From the NCBI GenBank assembly GCA_029262065.1, contig JAJDAC010000017.1:1-64000 (forward strand): a DNA stretch of 64,000 nucleotides, written 5' to 3'. Below, one piece after another: positions 44,759 to 53,639 of this stretch. Position 1 is the first letter of the stretch. Every line of letters starts with the position of its first letter. Under the pieces are notes generated by a model. That model searched no databases and was not told where the DNA came from. It was given only the letters and a program-made list of their open reading frames with translations. The position numbers and the translations under genes are program-made. Source of the stretch: Candidatus Krumholzibacteriota bacterium. GTDB taxonomy: Bacteria; Krumholzibacteriota; Krumholzibacteriia; JAJRXK01.

Positions 44759-45517
44759 CTAGGCAGCCACGACGACCCGGGCCGGTCGCAAAACGACGTT
44801 GTTCAACAAATACCCCTCCTGCACCACGACGACGATGTGCTCACTGGCCACTTCGTCTGTCTCGATTTGCGAGACCGCCTCGTGCAGATTGGGATCGAAC
44901 GGTTGCCCCTGACACTCGATCCGGGTCAAACCGTTACGCTTGAGAATCTCGAGAAACTGGTCTTCGATCAGCGTCACGCCCCGTTTCAGGGCGGCCGCCG
45001 GGCCGTCTTCCGGCTCCTTGGACGCGTCCAAGGCACGCTGGAAGTTATCGGCCACCTCGACCAGCTCACGTATCAAGTCCGCATTAGCAAGATTGATGGT
45101 CGTTTCCAGTTCTTTCCGCATCCGGCGCCGAACATTTTCCAGCTCGGCCATGGCCCGAATCCACTTATCGCGTTGCTCGGCCGCTTCCTGCTGCGATGCC
45201 TGCAGTTGCGCCTCGAGTTGTGCGACCTGACCGGCGATTCCCACCGGTGCTTCCGCCGGCGATTCTTCGTCATCGACCAGCTCTTCGTAGGCAACCTCTT
45301 CCGCCGCGAGGTCGGGTTGTGCCTCTTCGGCGGAGGCATCGGACGACCCCTGGGGATTCCCCGTACCGGACTCGTAGGAGGCCCCCGGGTCGGGAATCGA
45401 CAGGTCCAGGTCGAGATCCAGGTCTTTCTCCGCCGCAGTGAGATCGGAGAGGATCTCGTCCAACGTGGCGTCGACGTGTTCGTCGGATTGCTTGTCGGGT
45501 CGAGGGTCAGAAGTCAT
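44759..45517 (-). CDS. grpE: Nucleotide exchange factor GrpE
   Basis: 252 residues from the ATG at 45517, longer than the usual ~190 because of an acidic N-terminal extension (~1-95; stretches such as LDLDLDLSIPDPGASYESG). The GrpE dimer helix (LQASQQEAAEQRDKWIRAMA; ELENVRRRMRKELE) and the compact head (VEVADNFQRALDASKEPEDG; PFDPNLHEAVSQIETDEVAS; GYLLNNVVLRPARVVVA) are clear. Releases ADP from DnaK. Between hrcA and dnaK. Confidence 0.94.
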   Translation of the reverse strand: MTSDPRPDKQSDEHVDATLDEILSDLTAAEKDLDLDLDLSIPDPGASYESGTGNPQGSSDASAEEAQPDLAAEEVAYEELVDDEESPAEAPVGIAGQVAQLEAQLQASQQEAAEQRDKWIRAMAELENVRRRMRKELETTINLANADLIRELVEVADNFQRALDASKEPEDGPAAALKRGVTLIEDQFLEILKRNGLTRIECQGQPFDPNLHEAVSQIETDEVASEHIVVVVQEGYLLNNVVLRPARVVVAA

Positions 45518-45575
45518 TGCGTTCAGAAGCTCCAAGAACTGAGGTTGGGCTCAGATGTTCGAAAGTCAGGCCAAC

Positions 45576-46610
45576 TCACACCGACAAGCGGTCAAGGTGG
45601 CGGGCAATCAACCGAATCACGGCAAGGCTCCGGGCGTATCGCATTCGTCGCGGCCCCAGAAGGGCGAGATACCCGTATTTCTCGCCCAATTCAAATCGAG
45701 TCGCCAACAGGGAGAACGGGTGCAAACTTGGCAACGCGTTCTCCTGGCCGATGGCCAGGGCCACTTCTCCACGCGTCTGTCCGGCAAATTGGTCCAGGGC
45801 CAGTTCAAAACGTTCCGCACTGGAGATCAACTCCAGAAGCGCCTTCAGCCGAGCGGGATCACCGAACTCCGGTTGGTCGAGCGCCTCGCTGACGCCCTCG
45901 AACGTCAGGTGCAATGTCCCTTCGGGATCGAACAGACTACGCCCGCTGAGCGCCAGGTTGTGCGCCATGTCCTTCTCGGGGTCGCCCGAGTCGGTTTGCA
46001 GCAGGTCCTGCAGATCACGACGAGTGTCATCGAGCGTGCGCCCCATCAGACGTTCGGCCAGAAACGAGTTGGCCGCCAGTAGGGTCTCGGCCCGAACCTC
46101 GCGTCCGGTGTCCACCAGCTCCGTGCGCGTAGCTCCGCTCTCGAGTTGGATGGCCACCAGGACGTTGTTGGTATCGCGCTGGTACAGATCGACGCCCACG
46201 ATACGACTCGCGAATTCGCGCGGTCCAGCGAGGATGGCGATGTTCTGGCTGAAGCGGCCGAGCACACGAACCGTGGCGTGGAGAATCTCGTGTAGGTCTT
46301 CGCCGGCCTCGTGCAGTGCGTGCTCCACTTCGGCGGCCTGGTCGCGGTCGAGATCGAGATCCGAGATGAGACCATCCACGTAGACGCGGTAGCCCTCGTC
46401 GGTGGGCAACCGACCGGCGCTGGAATGCGGCTGGGTAAGAAGACCCCGCTTCTCCAGCTCGTGCATTACCGAACGGATCGATGCGCTCTTGATCGAGAGC
46501 CGCCCGGACTCCTCGATCATGCGGCTGCTCACGGGCTCACGCCGTTCGATGTAAAGCTTGATGAGCGCGTCGAGAACCTGTTGTTCCCGGTCGCTGGCTC
46601 CATGGCGCAT
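45576..46610 (-). CDS. hrcA: Heat-shock repressor HrcA
   Basis: 344 residues. N-terminal winged helix (QQVLDALIKLYIERREPVSS; RSVMHELEKRGLLTQPHSSA, with the conserved GRLPTDEGYRVYVDGL), a GAF-like middle and a dimerisation part ending in SLAVIRLIARHLDRLS. By family knowledge it binds CIRCE operators and needs GroE for folding. I see no CIRCE sequence in front of it. Starts the hrcA-grpE-dnaK-dnaJ run. Confidence 0.93.
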   Translation of the reverse strand: MRHGASDREQQVLDALIKLYIERREPVSSRMIEESGRLSIKSASIRSVMHELEKRGLLTQPHSSAGRLPTDEGYRVYVDGLISDLDLDRDQAAEVEHALHEAGEDLHEILHATVRVLGRFSQNIAILAGPREFASRIVGVDLYQRDTNNVLVAIQLESGATRTELVDTGREVRAETLLAANSFLAERLMGRTLDDTRRDLQDLLQTDSGDPEKDMAHNLALSGRSLFDPEGTLHLTFEGVSEALDQPEFGDPARLKALLELISSAERFELALDQFAGQTRGEVALAIGQENALPSLHPFSLLATRFELGEKYGYLALLGPRRMRYARSLAVIRLIARHLDRLSV

Positions 46611-46650
46611 GCCCGATCACCCCCTGGCGGAGTATGCCACGCCGAGGCTC

Positions 46651-46678
46651 AATCTAGCCGGTTGGAGCCAGTTGTCAA
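46651..46678 (-). promoter_or_regulatory. Sigma-70-like promoter before hrcA
   Basis: On the minus strand TTGACA (46673-46678), a 16-base spacer and TAGATT (46651-46656), with a start ~35-40 bases before the ATG. The GAC-x-TTG/CTTGAC context also resembles a heat-shock -35, but no matching CCCCAT box is seen. Confidence 0.55.
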
Positions 46679-46732
46679 GCTGGTGACGACCTTGACTTCT
46701 GAGCGCAATCCGTTGGTTTTGAACCAATTGGG

Positions 46733-47869
46733 TTACTGAACGAGCTGTGCGACCATCTGATCGAGAACCAACCATCCGGCGGGCGTGGCCCGCAGTCGCC
46801 CCTTGTTGCGCTCCACCAGATGCGCGGCGGCCCACGCCGCGCAGAGTTGCTCGCGGCCCCGAAGCCAGTCCAGGGGCACACCTTCGCGCGTGCGCAGTCC
46901 CAGGAGTATTCGCTCCTCCCACTGCTGGTCGGCATTGAGCGTTTCCCGGAAGTCCACCGGCCGTTTGCCTGCTTCAACATCGGCGCAGTAGGCGGCGGCA
47001 TCGCGATGGTTGGACCAACGCTGCTCGCCGCCGTACGAATGAGCGGACGCCCCGAGGCCAAGATACGGCTGACGCCGCCAGTACCGCGCGTTGTGGCGCG
47101 ACTCGAAGCCCGGGTGGGCGAAGTTGCTGAGTTCGTACGGCTCGTAGCCCCGCTCCTGCAACCAGTCCACGGCCCGCAGATACAACCCGGTCTGTTGCTC
47201 GTCGGGGGCCGGCTTCCATTTGCCGGCCTTCACATCGCGTCCAAACCGGGTGGCCGCGTGGACCTCCAGCAGGTAGCCCGACAGGTGCTGCACCGGTCGC
47301 GAGCAGATCGCTTCCAGCGAACGTAGTACTTTTCCCCAGTCGCCGCCGGGCGTCCCCAGGATCAAGTCGGCCGACACGTTCTCGACCCGCGCGCAGGCCA
47401 GATCGAGAGCACGAAGGTTGGAGCGCGGCGTGTTCAGGCGACCCAGGAACTTCAGGGTCTCTTCGTCCATGCTCTGGATACCAACGCTGATGCGGTTCAC
47501 ACCCGCCTCGACCCACGGATCGATCGTTTCTGCCCAGGCACTCTCGGGATTCACCTCGACCGTGATCTCACCTTGGGGCGACAGGCGCGGCACCAGCGAA
47601 TCGGCGATCCATTGGGTCAGAACCGCACGCGCGTCGGGGGGTAACGCCGACGGCGTACCGCCGCCGAAGTAGACGCTGGCCAACGGAGCATCGAATTCAC
47701 CGCCGTCCAGATAGGCATCGAATTCGGTGGCGAGAGCGCGGACGTAACGCAGCGGCAGCTGCGCGTCGCGGTTCACGAAACAATAGAAGTGACAGTACGG
47801 GCAGCGCACATCGCAGAATGGGATGTGCACGTAGAGCGAGACTTCGTCACTACCGCGCGGGCGAACCAC
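46733..47869 (-). CDS. hemW: Heme chaperone HemW (radical SAM, oxygen-independent coproporphyrinogen oxidase-like)
   Basis: 378 residues from a GTG at 47869, five bases after the lepB stop. A farther start would overlap lepB by 64 bases. The radical-SAM cluster C19-x3-C23-x2-C26 (HIPFCDVRCPYCHF) lacks the extra cysteine typical of HemN, as in HemW. Also GGGTPSALPPDA, VNPESAWAETIDPWVEAGVN and SNFAHPGFESRHNARYW. HemW-type proteins hand heme to respiratory enzymes rather than oxidise coproporphyrinogen. Confidence 0.9.
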   Translation of the reverse strand: MVRPRGSDEVSLYVHIPFCDVRCPYCHFYCFVNRDAQLPLRYVRALATEFDAYLDGGEFDAPLASVYFGGGTPSALPPDARAVLTQWIADSLVPRLSPQGEITVEVNPESAWAETIDPWVEAGVNRISVGIQSMDEETLKFLGRLNTPRSNLRALDLACARVENVSADLILGTPGGDWGKVLRSLEAICSRPVQHLSGYLLEVHAATRFGRDVKAGKWKPAPDEQQTGLYLRAVDWLQERGYEPYELSNFAHPGFESRHNARYWRRQPYLGLGASAHSYGGEQRWSNHRDAAAYCADVEAGKRPVDFRETLNADQQWEERILLGLRTREGVPLDWLRGREQLCAAWAAAHLVERNKGRLRATPAGWLVLDQMVAQLVQ

Positions 47870-47874
47870 GCTGA

Positions 47875-48540
47875 TCAGCGGATGATGTCGAAGATGCGGC
47901 TGAAGCGGGGCCGATTGGAATCGGAATTCCAGGACCAATAGATGAACAACGCCTTGCCCCGGATAAGGTTCTCGTCCAGGAAACCCCAGGAGCGCGAGTC
48001 AGCGCTGTAGTCGCGGTTGTCTCCCATCATGAACAAATGGCCATCGGGCACTACAATGGGCCCGAAATTGTTCCGCGAGGGATCCCTGCGCCTGGCATCC
48101 AATTTCGTAAACGGTTCGTCCTGCTGCTCGCCGTTTATGAACAGGACCTTGTCGCGAAACTCGATGGTGTCGCCCGCCACCGCGACACAGCGCTTGATGT
48201 AGTCGGTGGAAGTATCCTGGGGAAACTTGAAGACGATGATATCGCCGCGCTCGGGGTCACCAATGGAAGGCAACCGCATGCCACCGGTGAACGGAACCTC
48301 GGCACCGTAGAGAAACTTGTTGACGAACAGGTAGTCGCCAATGAGCAGCGTGTCTTCCATCGACCCCGAGGGGATCCGGAAGGCCTGGAAGCCGAACGTG
48401 CGAATGACCAGAGCCAGAGCCACCGCCACCAGCAGGGCCTCCATGTACTCGCGCCATACGGGCTTGCTCGAAGACTTGGCTTTGGCCTTGGTCTTACCCT
48501 TGGCGGTTTCTGCCTGCAGCGTGGCCTCGGTACCGGTCAT
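47875..48540 (-). CDS. lepB: Signal peptidase I
   Basis: 221 residues. A lysine-rich N-terminus and one membrane helix ([20 protein letters not shown]) precede the catalytic Ser60 in [20 protein letters not shown]. The catalytic Lys116 lies in [18 protein letters not shown]. Family box E is at [18 protein letters not shown]. Cleaves signal peptides on the outer face of the inner membrane. Its ATG overlaps the lepA stop (ATGA). Confidence 0.95.
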   Translation of the reverse strand: MTGTEATLQAETAKGKTKAKAKSSSKPVWREYMEALLVAVALALVIRTFGFQAFRIPSGSMEDTLLIGDYLFVNKFLYGAEVPFTGGMRLPSIGDPERGDIIVFKFPQDTSTDYIKRCVAVAGDTIEFRDKVLFINGEQQDEPFTKLDARRRDPSRNNFGPIVVPDGHLFMMGDNRDYSADSRSWGFLDENLIRGKALFIYWSWNSDSNRPRFSRIFDIIR

Positions 48541-50342
48541 CGTTCTACTTTCAGGACGGCAAGGAAGGCTTCTTGGGGAATTTCGACGCTACCAACTTGC
48601 TTCATACGCCGCTTCCCATCCTTTTGTTTCTCCAACAGCTTACGCTTACGCGTGATATCGCCACCATAGCATTTGGCGGTCACGTTCTTCCGCAGGGCTT
48701 TCACGGTACTGCGAGCAATGATCCGGCCACCCAGGGCCGCCTGCACCGCGATATCGAACAATTGACGCGGAATCAGTTCCTTCAGTTTGTCGGCCAGGTC
48801 GCGGCCCCATTCGTAGGCCTTGGAACGATGCACGATCACGCTCAGGGCGTCAACCGGCTCGCCGTTGAGCAGAATGTCCAGGCGAACGAGGTCGCTCACC
48901 CGGTACTCGGCGTACTCGTAGTCCAGACTGGCGTAGCCGCGGGTCACGCTCTTGAGCTTGTCGAAGTAGTCCACGACCAGTTCGGACAGCGGCATGAGGT
49001 ACTCGATCTGAACGCGGTCGCCATCCATGTACTCCATGGATGACTGCTCACCTCGCCGATCGAGTGTAACGGACATCACCGACCCCACGTACTCGCGCGG
49101 CGTGATGATCGACGCTTTCACGAATGGCTCGCCGATAGATTCGATGGTCCCGGGATCTGGCAGCTGACTGGGGTTCTCCACCAACATCGTTTCGCCGTCG
49201 GTGAGCTTGGTTTCGTAGACCACGTTGGGCAACGTGGCGATGAGACTCAGTCCGTACTCGCGCTCGAGTCTTTCCTGCACGATTTCCATGTGCAATAGAC
49301 CCAGAAAACCCACGCGGTAGCCAAAGCCAAGCGCGGCGCTGGTTTCGGGCACGTACGTCAGCGCGGCGTCGTTGAGCTTCAACTTGTCCAACGAGTCCTT
49401 CAACTCTTCGTAGTCTTCGGTGCTAATGGGGTAGAAGCCACTGAACACCATGGGCTTCGCCGCCACGTAACCCAGCACTGGATCGGTAGCCGGGTTGGCC
49501 TTGGTGGTGATGGTATCGCCCATCTGCACCGCCGAAACGTTCTTGGCCCCGGTAGCGATGTAGCCCACCTCGCCGGCCGAGAGCTGGGGCGTGGCTACCT
49601 GCTGCATGCGAAAGAAACCCGTCTCTCCGACTTCGTGCTCCTGGCCGCCGCCCATCATCTTGATGATGTCACCCTTGCGCACTTCGCCGTCGACCACCCG
49701 CACGTAGGCGATGGTGCCGCGGTAGGCGTCGAATTGGCTGTCGAACACCACGGCTTTCAATGGCGCCGCTCCGTCCCCCTTGGGCGCCGGTATCTGACGC
49801 ACGATGTGCTCCATGAGCTCGGGCACACCCTCGCCGGTTTTCGCGCTCACCCGCGCGATGTCGTCCAGTTCGCAGCCGATGAGATCAACGATATCCATGG
49901 CTACTTCGTCGGGTCGCGCGGCATCCAGGTCGATCTTGTTGATCACCGGCACGATCTCCAGATCGTGCTCGAGGGCCAGATATAGATTGTTGATGGTCTG
50001 CGCCTGGACGCCCTGCGCCGCGTCGACCACCAGCAACGTACCCTCGCAGGCCGAAAGACTGCGACTCACCTCGTGATGAAAGTCCACGTGGCCCGGGGTA
50101 TCGATGAGATGGAACACATACGTCTGCCCGTCCGCGGCCTTGTAGTCCATCCGGATGGGATGGCTCTTGATCGTGATGCCGCGTTCCTTCTCCAGATCCA
50201 TGCTGTCCAGCAGCTGCGCTCGCATATCGCGGGCGTGGATGGTCGCGGTGTGCTCGAGCAGGCGGTCAGCCAGGGTCGACTTGCCGTGATCAATGTGCGC
50301 AATGATGCAGAAATTGCGCGTGTGCGCCTGATCGAGGGCCAT
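48537..50342 (-). CDS. lepA: Elongation factor 4 (LepA)
   Basis: 601 residues from the ATG at 50342. 54 in-frame codons upstream have no homology. GTPase motifs: [18 protein letters not shown] (G1), RGIT (G2), [12 protein letters not shown] (G3), NKIDL (G4), SAKTGEG (G5). The LepA-specific C-terminal domain ends [20 protein letters not shown]. Back-translocates or remodels stalled ribosomes. Coupled to lepB, as in many bacteria. Confidence 0.95.
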   Translation of the reverse strand: MALDQAHTRNFCIIAHIDHGKSTLADRLLEHTATIHARDMRAQLLDSMDLEKERGITIKSHPIRMDYKAADGQTYVFHLIDTPGHVDFHHEVSRSLSACEGTLLVVDAAQGVQAQTINNLYLALEHDLEIVPVINKIDLDAARPDEVAMDIVDLIGCELDDIARVSAKTGEGVPELMEHIVRQIPAPKGDGAAPLKAVVFDSQFDAYRGTIAYVRVVDGEVRKGDIIKMMGGGQEHEVGETGFFRMQQVATPQLSAGEVGYIATGAKNVSAVQMGDTITTKANPATDPVLGYVAAKPMVFSGFYPISTEDYEELKDSLDKLKLNDAALTYVPETSAALGFGYRVGFLGLLHMEIVQERLEREYGLSLIATLPNVVYETKLTDGETMLVENPSQLPDPGTIESIGEPFVKASIITPREYVGSVMSVTLDRRGEQSSMEYMDGDRVQIEYLMPLSELVVDYFDKLKSVTRGYASLDYEYAEYRVSDLVRLDILLNGEPVDALSVIVHRSKAYEWGRDLADKLKELIPRQLFDIAVQAALGGRIIARSTVKALRKNVTAKCYGGDITRKRKLLEKQKDGKRRMKQVGSVEIPQEAFLAVLKVER

Positions 50343-50400
50343 GGTGTTGGTATCCGGGGGACCGTGGTTTCGAGGTAGTAGGTGCCGACCGGGTCGGGCT

Positions 50401-51012
50401 TTAAAAGCTGAAGTGTACCGCCATGGACACATCCTCGCCATCATCGCCCGACCAGTCGCGATCGAGATCTGGCGTGGGAGGCCCGCCGCTGTCGAAATCG
50501 GCAAGCTGGACGCTCACATAGGCATCGAGGGCCAGGATCAGGAAAGCGCCGCTGGCCCACCACACGTTGTCGCGGGCACGTTCGCCATGCTCGTCAATGA
50601 ACAGCTCGCGCACGGCCCGGCGGGCATCGTCGGTTTCGAGGTCACGGGCGGCCCTTTGCCTACTCTGGCGCCGGTTTTCCATGAGAATCCGACCCAGGTA
50701 GTAGGACTGAACAGCGAAGCCCAGAATTCCCCAGAACGGAGCATCGGAGTAGAGCTGCCCCCACCCCGGTACCGGAATGGTCATGAGAATGGCCGCCCGC
50801 GCCGACCGCTGGGCACCGCGAATGGGTTCGAGCAAATCGTTGGCGGGCGGCGGCTCGGCGGCGGCCGGTCCCTGCGCCAAAGCTCCGAGCAATGGCACCG
50901 ATGGCGCCGACCGCTCGGCCGGTGGCGCGGACCAGGTGGCATTGACCTGGGCAGATTGGAGCGTGACGATCGTCGCTACCACCAGGGTGGTCAGGCGCAT
51001 CCGGGTGCTCAC
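50401..51012 (-). CDS. DUF5683-like exported/membrane protein
   Basis: 203 residues with a signal peptide (residues 1-25, ending QVNA). The central [19 protein letters not shown] motif followed by a hydrophobic helix, a basic/acidic loop and a second helix ([20 protein letters not shown]) matches the DUF5683-type pattern, common in FCB-group genomes. Function unknown. Upstream of lepA by 58 bases. Its ATG overlaps the stop of the lipid-kinase gene. Confidence 0.65.
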   Translation of the reverse strand: MSTRMRLTTLVVATIVTLQSAQVNATWSAPPAERSAPSVPLLGALAQGPAAAEPPPANDLLEPIRGAQRSARAAILMTIPVPGWGQLYSDAPFWGILGFAVQSYYLGRILMENRRQSRQRAARDLETDDARRAVRELFIDEHGERARDNVWWASGAFLILALDAYVSVQLADFDSGGPPTPDLDRDWSGDDGEDVSMAVHFSF

Positions 51013-51959
51013 GCTACCACTTCCTCGGACACTCGGTCCGCCACCGGCGGCTCCACCACGCCTGGCCTACGAACCGTGATTGCCAGCGGACGAACCTTCA
51101 CGCTGTGCTCACCGCGCGACAGCAATCTGATTTCGCCATCCACGTGCACCATGACTTGCGACTCCACCCGCAAGCGAAATCCGGGCACCTGTTCGTAGCC
51201 GACCAGCGGGTGACCAATGTGTTTGCCGAACAGTCCGCGCGGCAGCACGAGCGGCAACCGCAACCGGGACATCCCCTTCACCACGCAGACATCGAGCAAC
51301 CCATCGGCGGGATCGGCGTTTTCGGTCAGCCGGAATCCGCCACCGCAACGATTGCCAATGCCAACTTCCATCAGCGTGATGCGCTTGGTGCCAGACTCTT
51401 TCAATCCATCGAGTGAAATCGACATGGGATGGAATTTCCGGAATGCGCGCAGGATTGCCAGCCCGTAGCGAGCCAGGCCCCTCAAGGGACCCGTGTTGCG
51501 ACTGTGGTAGCTGACGCTCGCCGAGAACCCAAAGCCCACGGTGTTGAAGAAGTGGTGCGGACCCACGACGCCCACGTCCCACTTTTCATTGTGGCCATTG
51601 ATGATGGCTTCGAGCGCCACCAGGGGGTCGTCGGGCATGCCCAGCAAAGATGCGTAGTCGTTGCCCGAGCCGATGGGAATGACGCCCAGGATGACCCCTT
51701 CGTGCTCGAGCACGGCGTTGCCCACCTCGTGGACCGTCCCATCTCCCCCGACCGCCACCACGATCGAACCCGGCGGCGGTTTCAGCCCCGCTACGAACGT
51801 GGCGGCATCACCCTCGGCCTGCGTCAGGTAGATTTCGCCGTCCACGTCACCCTGCTGCAGCCGATGCCTCAGGCGCACCAACTCAACACCACCGCGGCCC
51901 TTCCCGGCCGTGGGATTCATCACCAGAATCACCCGTGGTTTGGACGCGGCCTCGCTCAT
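51009..51959 (-). CDS. Diacylglycerol/lipid kinase family protein
   Basis: 316 residues from the ATG at 51959. Key motifs: VILVMNPTAGKGRGGVEL, VAVGGDGTVHEVGNAVLEHE (GGDGT nucleotide loop), LGVIPIGSGNDYASLLGMP, and VCVVKGMSRLRLPLVLPRGL toward the C-terminus. YegS/DgkB-like enzymes phosphorylate diacylglycerol or similar lipids, recycling membrane lipid. Exact substrate not decidable. tRNA-Sec lies 30 bases upstream. Confidence 0.88.
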   Translation of the reverse strand: MSEAASKPRVILVMNPTAGKGRGGVELVRLRHRLQQGDVDGEIYLTQAEGDAATFVAGLKPPPGSIVVAVGGDGTVHEVGNAVLEHEGVILGVIPIGSGNDYASLLGMPDDPLVALEAIINGHNEKWDVGVVGPHHFFNTVGFGFSASVSYHSRNTGPLRGLARYGLAILRAFRKFHPMSISLDGLKESGTKRITLMEVGIGNRCGGGFRLTENADPADGLLDVCVVKGMSRLRLPLVLPRGLFGKHIGHPLVGYEQVPGFRLRVESQVMVHVDGEIRLLSRGEHSVKVRPLAITVRRPGVVEPPVADRVSEEVVA

Positions 51960-51988
51960 GGGTATCGCTCGCTGGCGTGCGGAAAAAA

Positions 51989-52084
51989 TGGCGGGAATGT
52001 GTGGGAATCGAACCCACCTCGGACGCTGAGCGCCCGACCGCAGGATTTGAAGTCCCCGGGGCCCACCAGGACCCATCCACTCCC
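51989..52084 (-). tRNA. selC: tRNA-Sec (anticodon TCA)
   Basis: 96 bases, much longer than a standard tRNA. Read on the minus strand it has GACTTCAAATCC around the anticodon TCA, a long variable arm (CGGTCGGGCGCTCAGCGTCCGA), T-arm GTGGG-TTCGATT-CCCAC, an 8-base acceptor strand, discriminator G and an encoded CCA, then T6. G as discriminator and the long acceptor match bacterial tRNA-Sec. It would insert selenocysteine at UGA codons with SelA/SelB/SelD, none of which are in this window. Confidence 0.93.
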
Positions 52085-52256
52085 GAGTAAGAAGCCCGAG
52101 TTCAAGGCGCCGGTCCGCCGAAGGTAAGGGCAACCGTTCGCTATCCACAAGAAAGGAACGACAACCGGCCGGAAGCAACTGCTTCCTTCGCGGCACCCGT
52201 CATCGGCCCCCGAATCTTTTCTTCGCACCACCGAACGCCTGACGTAGCCTCCTACG

Positions 52257-53639
52257 ATGTCCCGCTCAACCGCACTTCTGGCCGCCATCGCACTGGTATG
52301 GGCTCTACTGCTGGTGTTTCAGTCGACCGCCGGCCCGGTCGATGGCTACGTCCCCGCCCACGTGGGCCGCGACGGCGCCAGCGTGGGGCTGGGACCCTCG
52401 CTGCACGGATGGTTCGCGCAACCCCTGCTGAACGCTCTGGGATCGATCGGTGTGCACGCGGTGTACGCCGCCTTGATCTTCGTATTGGCCCTACTGGCTG
52501 CCCTGGTTCAGGGTACCGACGTGCCCCGTGCCGTGGCCTTGGTCCTGGCCGCGCTCATCGGCCTGACCGCGCTGGTGAACCTTCCCTACCTGAGCAACGA
52601 TCTATATCTCTACGGCGTCATGGGCGAGATGCAGGCCCACGGCATTCATCCCTACGAAAACGCGCCGCTCCAGAATTACCCGCCGGGAGCCCTGGAACGG
52701 ATTCCGTGGACCTCACAAACCGCGGCCTACGGCCCGCTGGCTCTCAACCTCTTTCATCTACCCGCTAGTCTGGCGCAGGACTACTCAACCCGGTTCTGGC
52801 TGCTCAAGTCATTGCTGGCGCTACCCTGGCTCGCGGCCCTGGCAATCGCCGCGCGACGGTCGAATCGCGCGTTGGCGTGGATCGCGCTGAGTCCCCTTCT
52901 GTGGTTCGAAGTACTCCAGAGTGGTCACCTGGAAGGTTGGATCGGCCTGGCCCTCATGGTCGCCGTGTTCGCCGCGCAAAGAGGCGGTAGACCCGGAGCC
53001 ATGTTGGTAGGCGCCTCGCTCGCGCTGGCGGTATGCATGAAACTCTCGGCCGTGGTCGTACTCGGCGCCTTCGGTGTCCACGCGTACCGGCGTCGCGATG
53101 GTACTTTGCCATACGTGGCGGTAGCGTTCGTACTGGTGGCGGCCGCGCTCTACATTCCGCATTGGAAAGGCGCGGCCACGTTTGAAGGAGCCCGCGTGGA
53201 ATCGTTGAAGGTTTTGCGGTCGATTCCGGCCCTCATTGCACAGACCACGGGAATGAGCGCTCAGGCCACGCGAAGCCTGGCGGCCATCGGCAGCGTGGTC
53301 GCGCTACTCACGGGTTCCATCGTACGCTGGCGCGGGTCGTCGTTGGCCACCGCCTGCGTGGCCACGTTGTTGGTGCAGGCATTTCTGGGTCGTACGTTCT
53401 TTCAACCCTGGTATCTCGCCACGGCGTGGATGTTGGTTACACCCGACCTGTTCGGTGCACGCGACGAATCCTGGTACATGAACCCTCGGCTGTGGAGCGT
53501 GTTGGGTGTCTCCGCCCTGGTTGGCGGCTACGGTGTGTTCCTGTTGAGCCGCAGCGTGTCGCCGGGATACCAGGCACTTTCCATCGCAATCATTCTTCTG
53601 CCGGCGGCGGCCAGCCTGCGTTGGTGGCACCGAACATGA
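52257..53639 (+). CDS. Multi-spanning membrane glycosyltransferase (GT87/mannosyltransferase-like)
   Basis: 460 residues with about ten hydrophobic helices. An N-terminal loop after the second or third helix carries the acidic/aromatic pattern LPYLSNDLYLYGVMGEMQAH, GIHPYENAPLQNYPPG, which resembles the catalytic first loop of polyprenol-phosphate-sugar dependent transferases. No strong family hallmark at the C-terminus beyond FFQPWYLATAWMLV. Probably moves a sugar from a lipid carrier to an outer glycan. Its stop overlaps the sulfatase-like gene by four bases, implying a joint role on envelope glycans. Confidence 0.78.
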   Translation: MSRSTALLAAIALVWALLLVFQSTAGPVDGYVPAHVGRDGASVGLGPSLHGWFAQPLLNALGSIGVHAVYAALIFVLALLAALVQGTDVPRAVALVLAALIGLTALVNLPYLSNDLYLYGVMGEMQAHGIHPYENAPLQNYPPGALERIPWTSQTAAYGPLALNLFHLPASLAQDYSTRFWLLKSLLALPWLAALAIAARRSNRALAWIALSPLLWFEVLQSGHLEGWIGLALMVAVFAAQRGGRPGAMLVGASLALAVCMKLSAVVVLGAFGVHAYRRRDGTLPYVAVAFVLVAAALYIPHWKGAATFEGARVESLKVLRSIPALIAQTTGMSAQATRSLAAIGSVVALLTGSIVRWRGSSLATACVATLLVQAFLGRTFFQPWYLATAWMLVTPDLFGARDESWYMNPRLWSVLGVSALVGGYGVFLLSRSVSPGYQALSIAIILLPAAASLRWWHRT

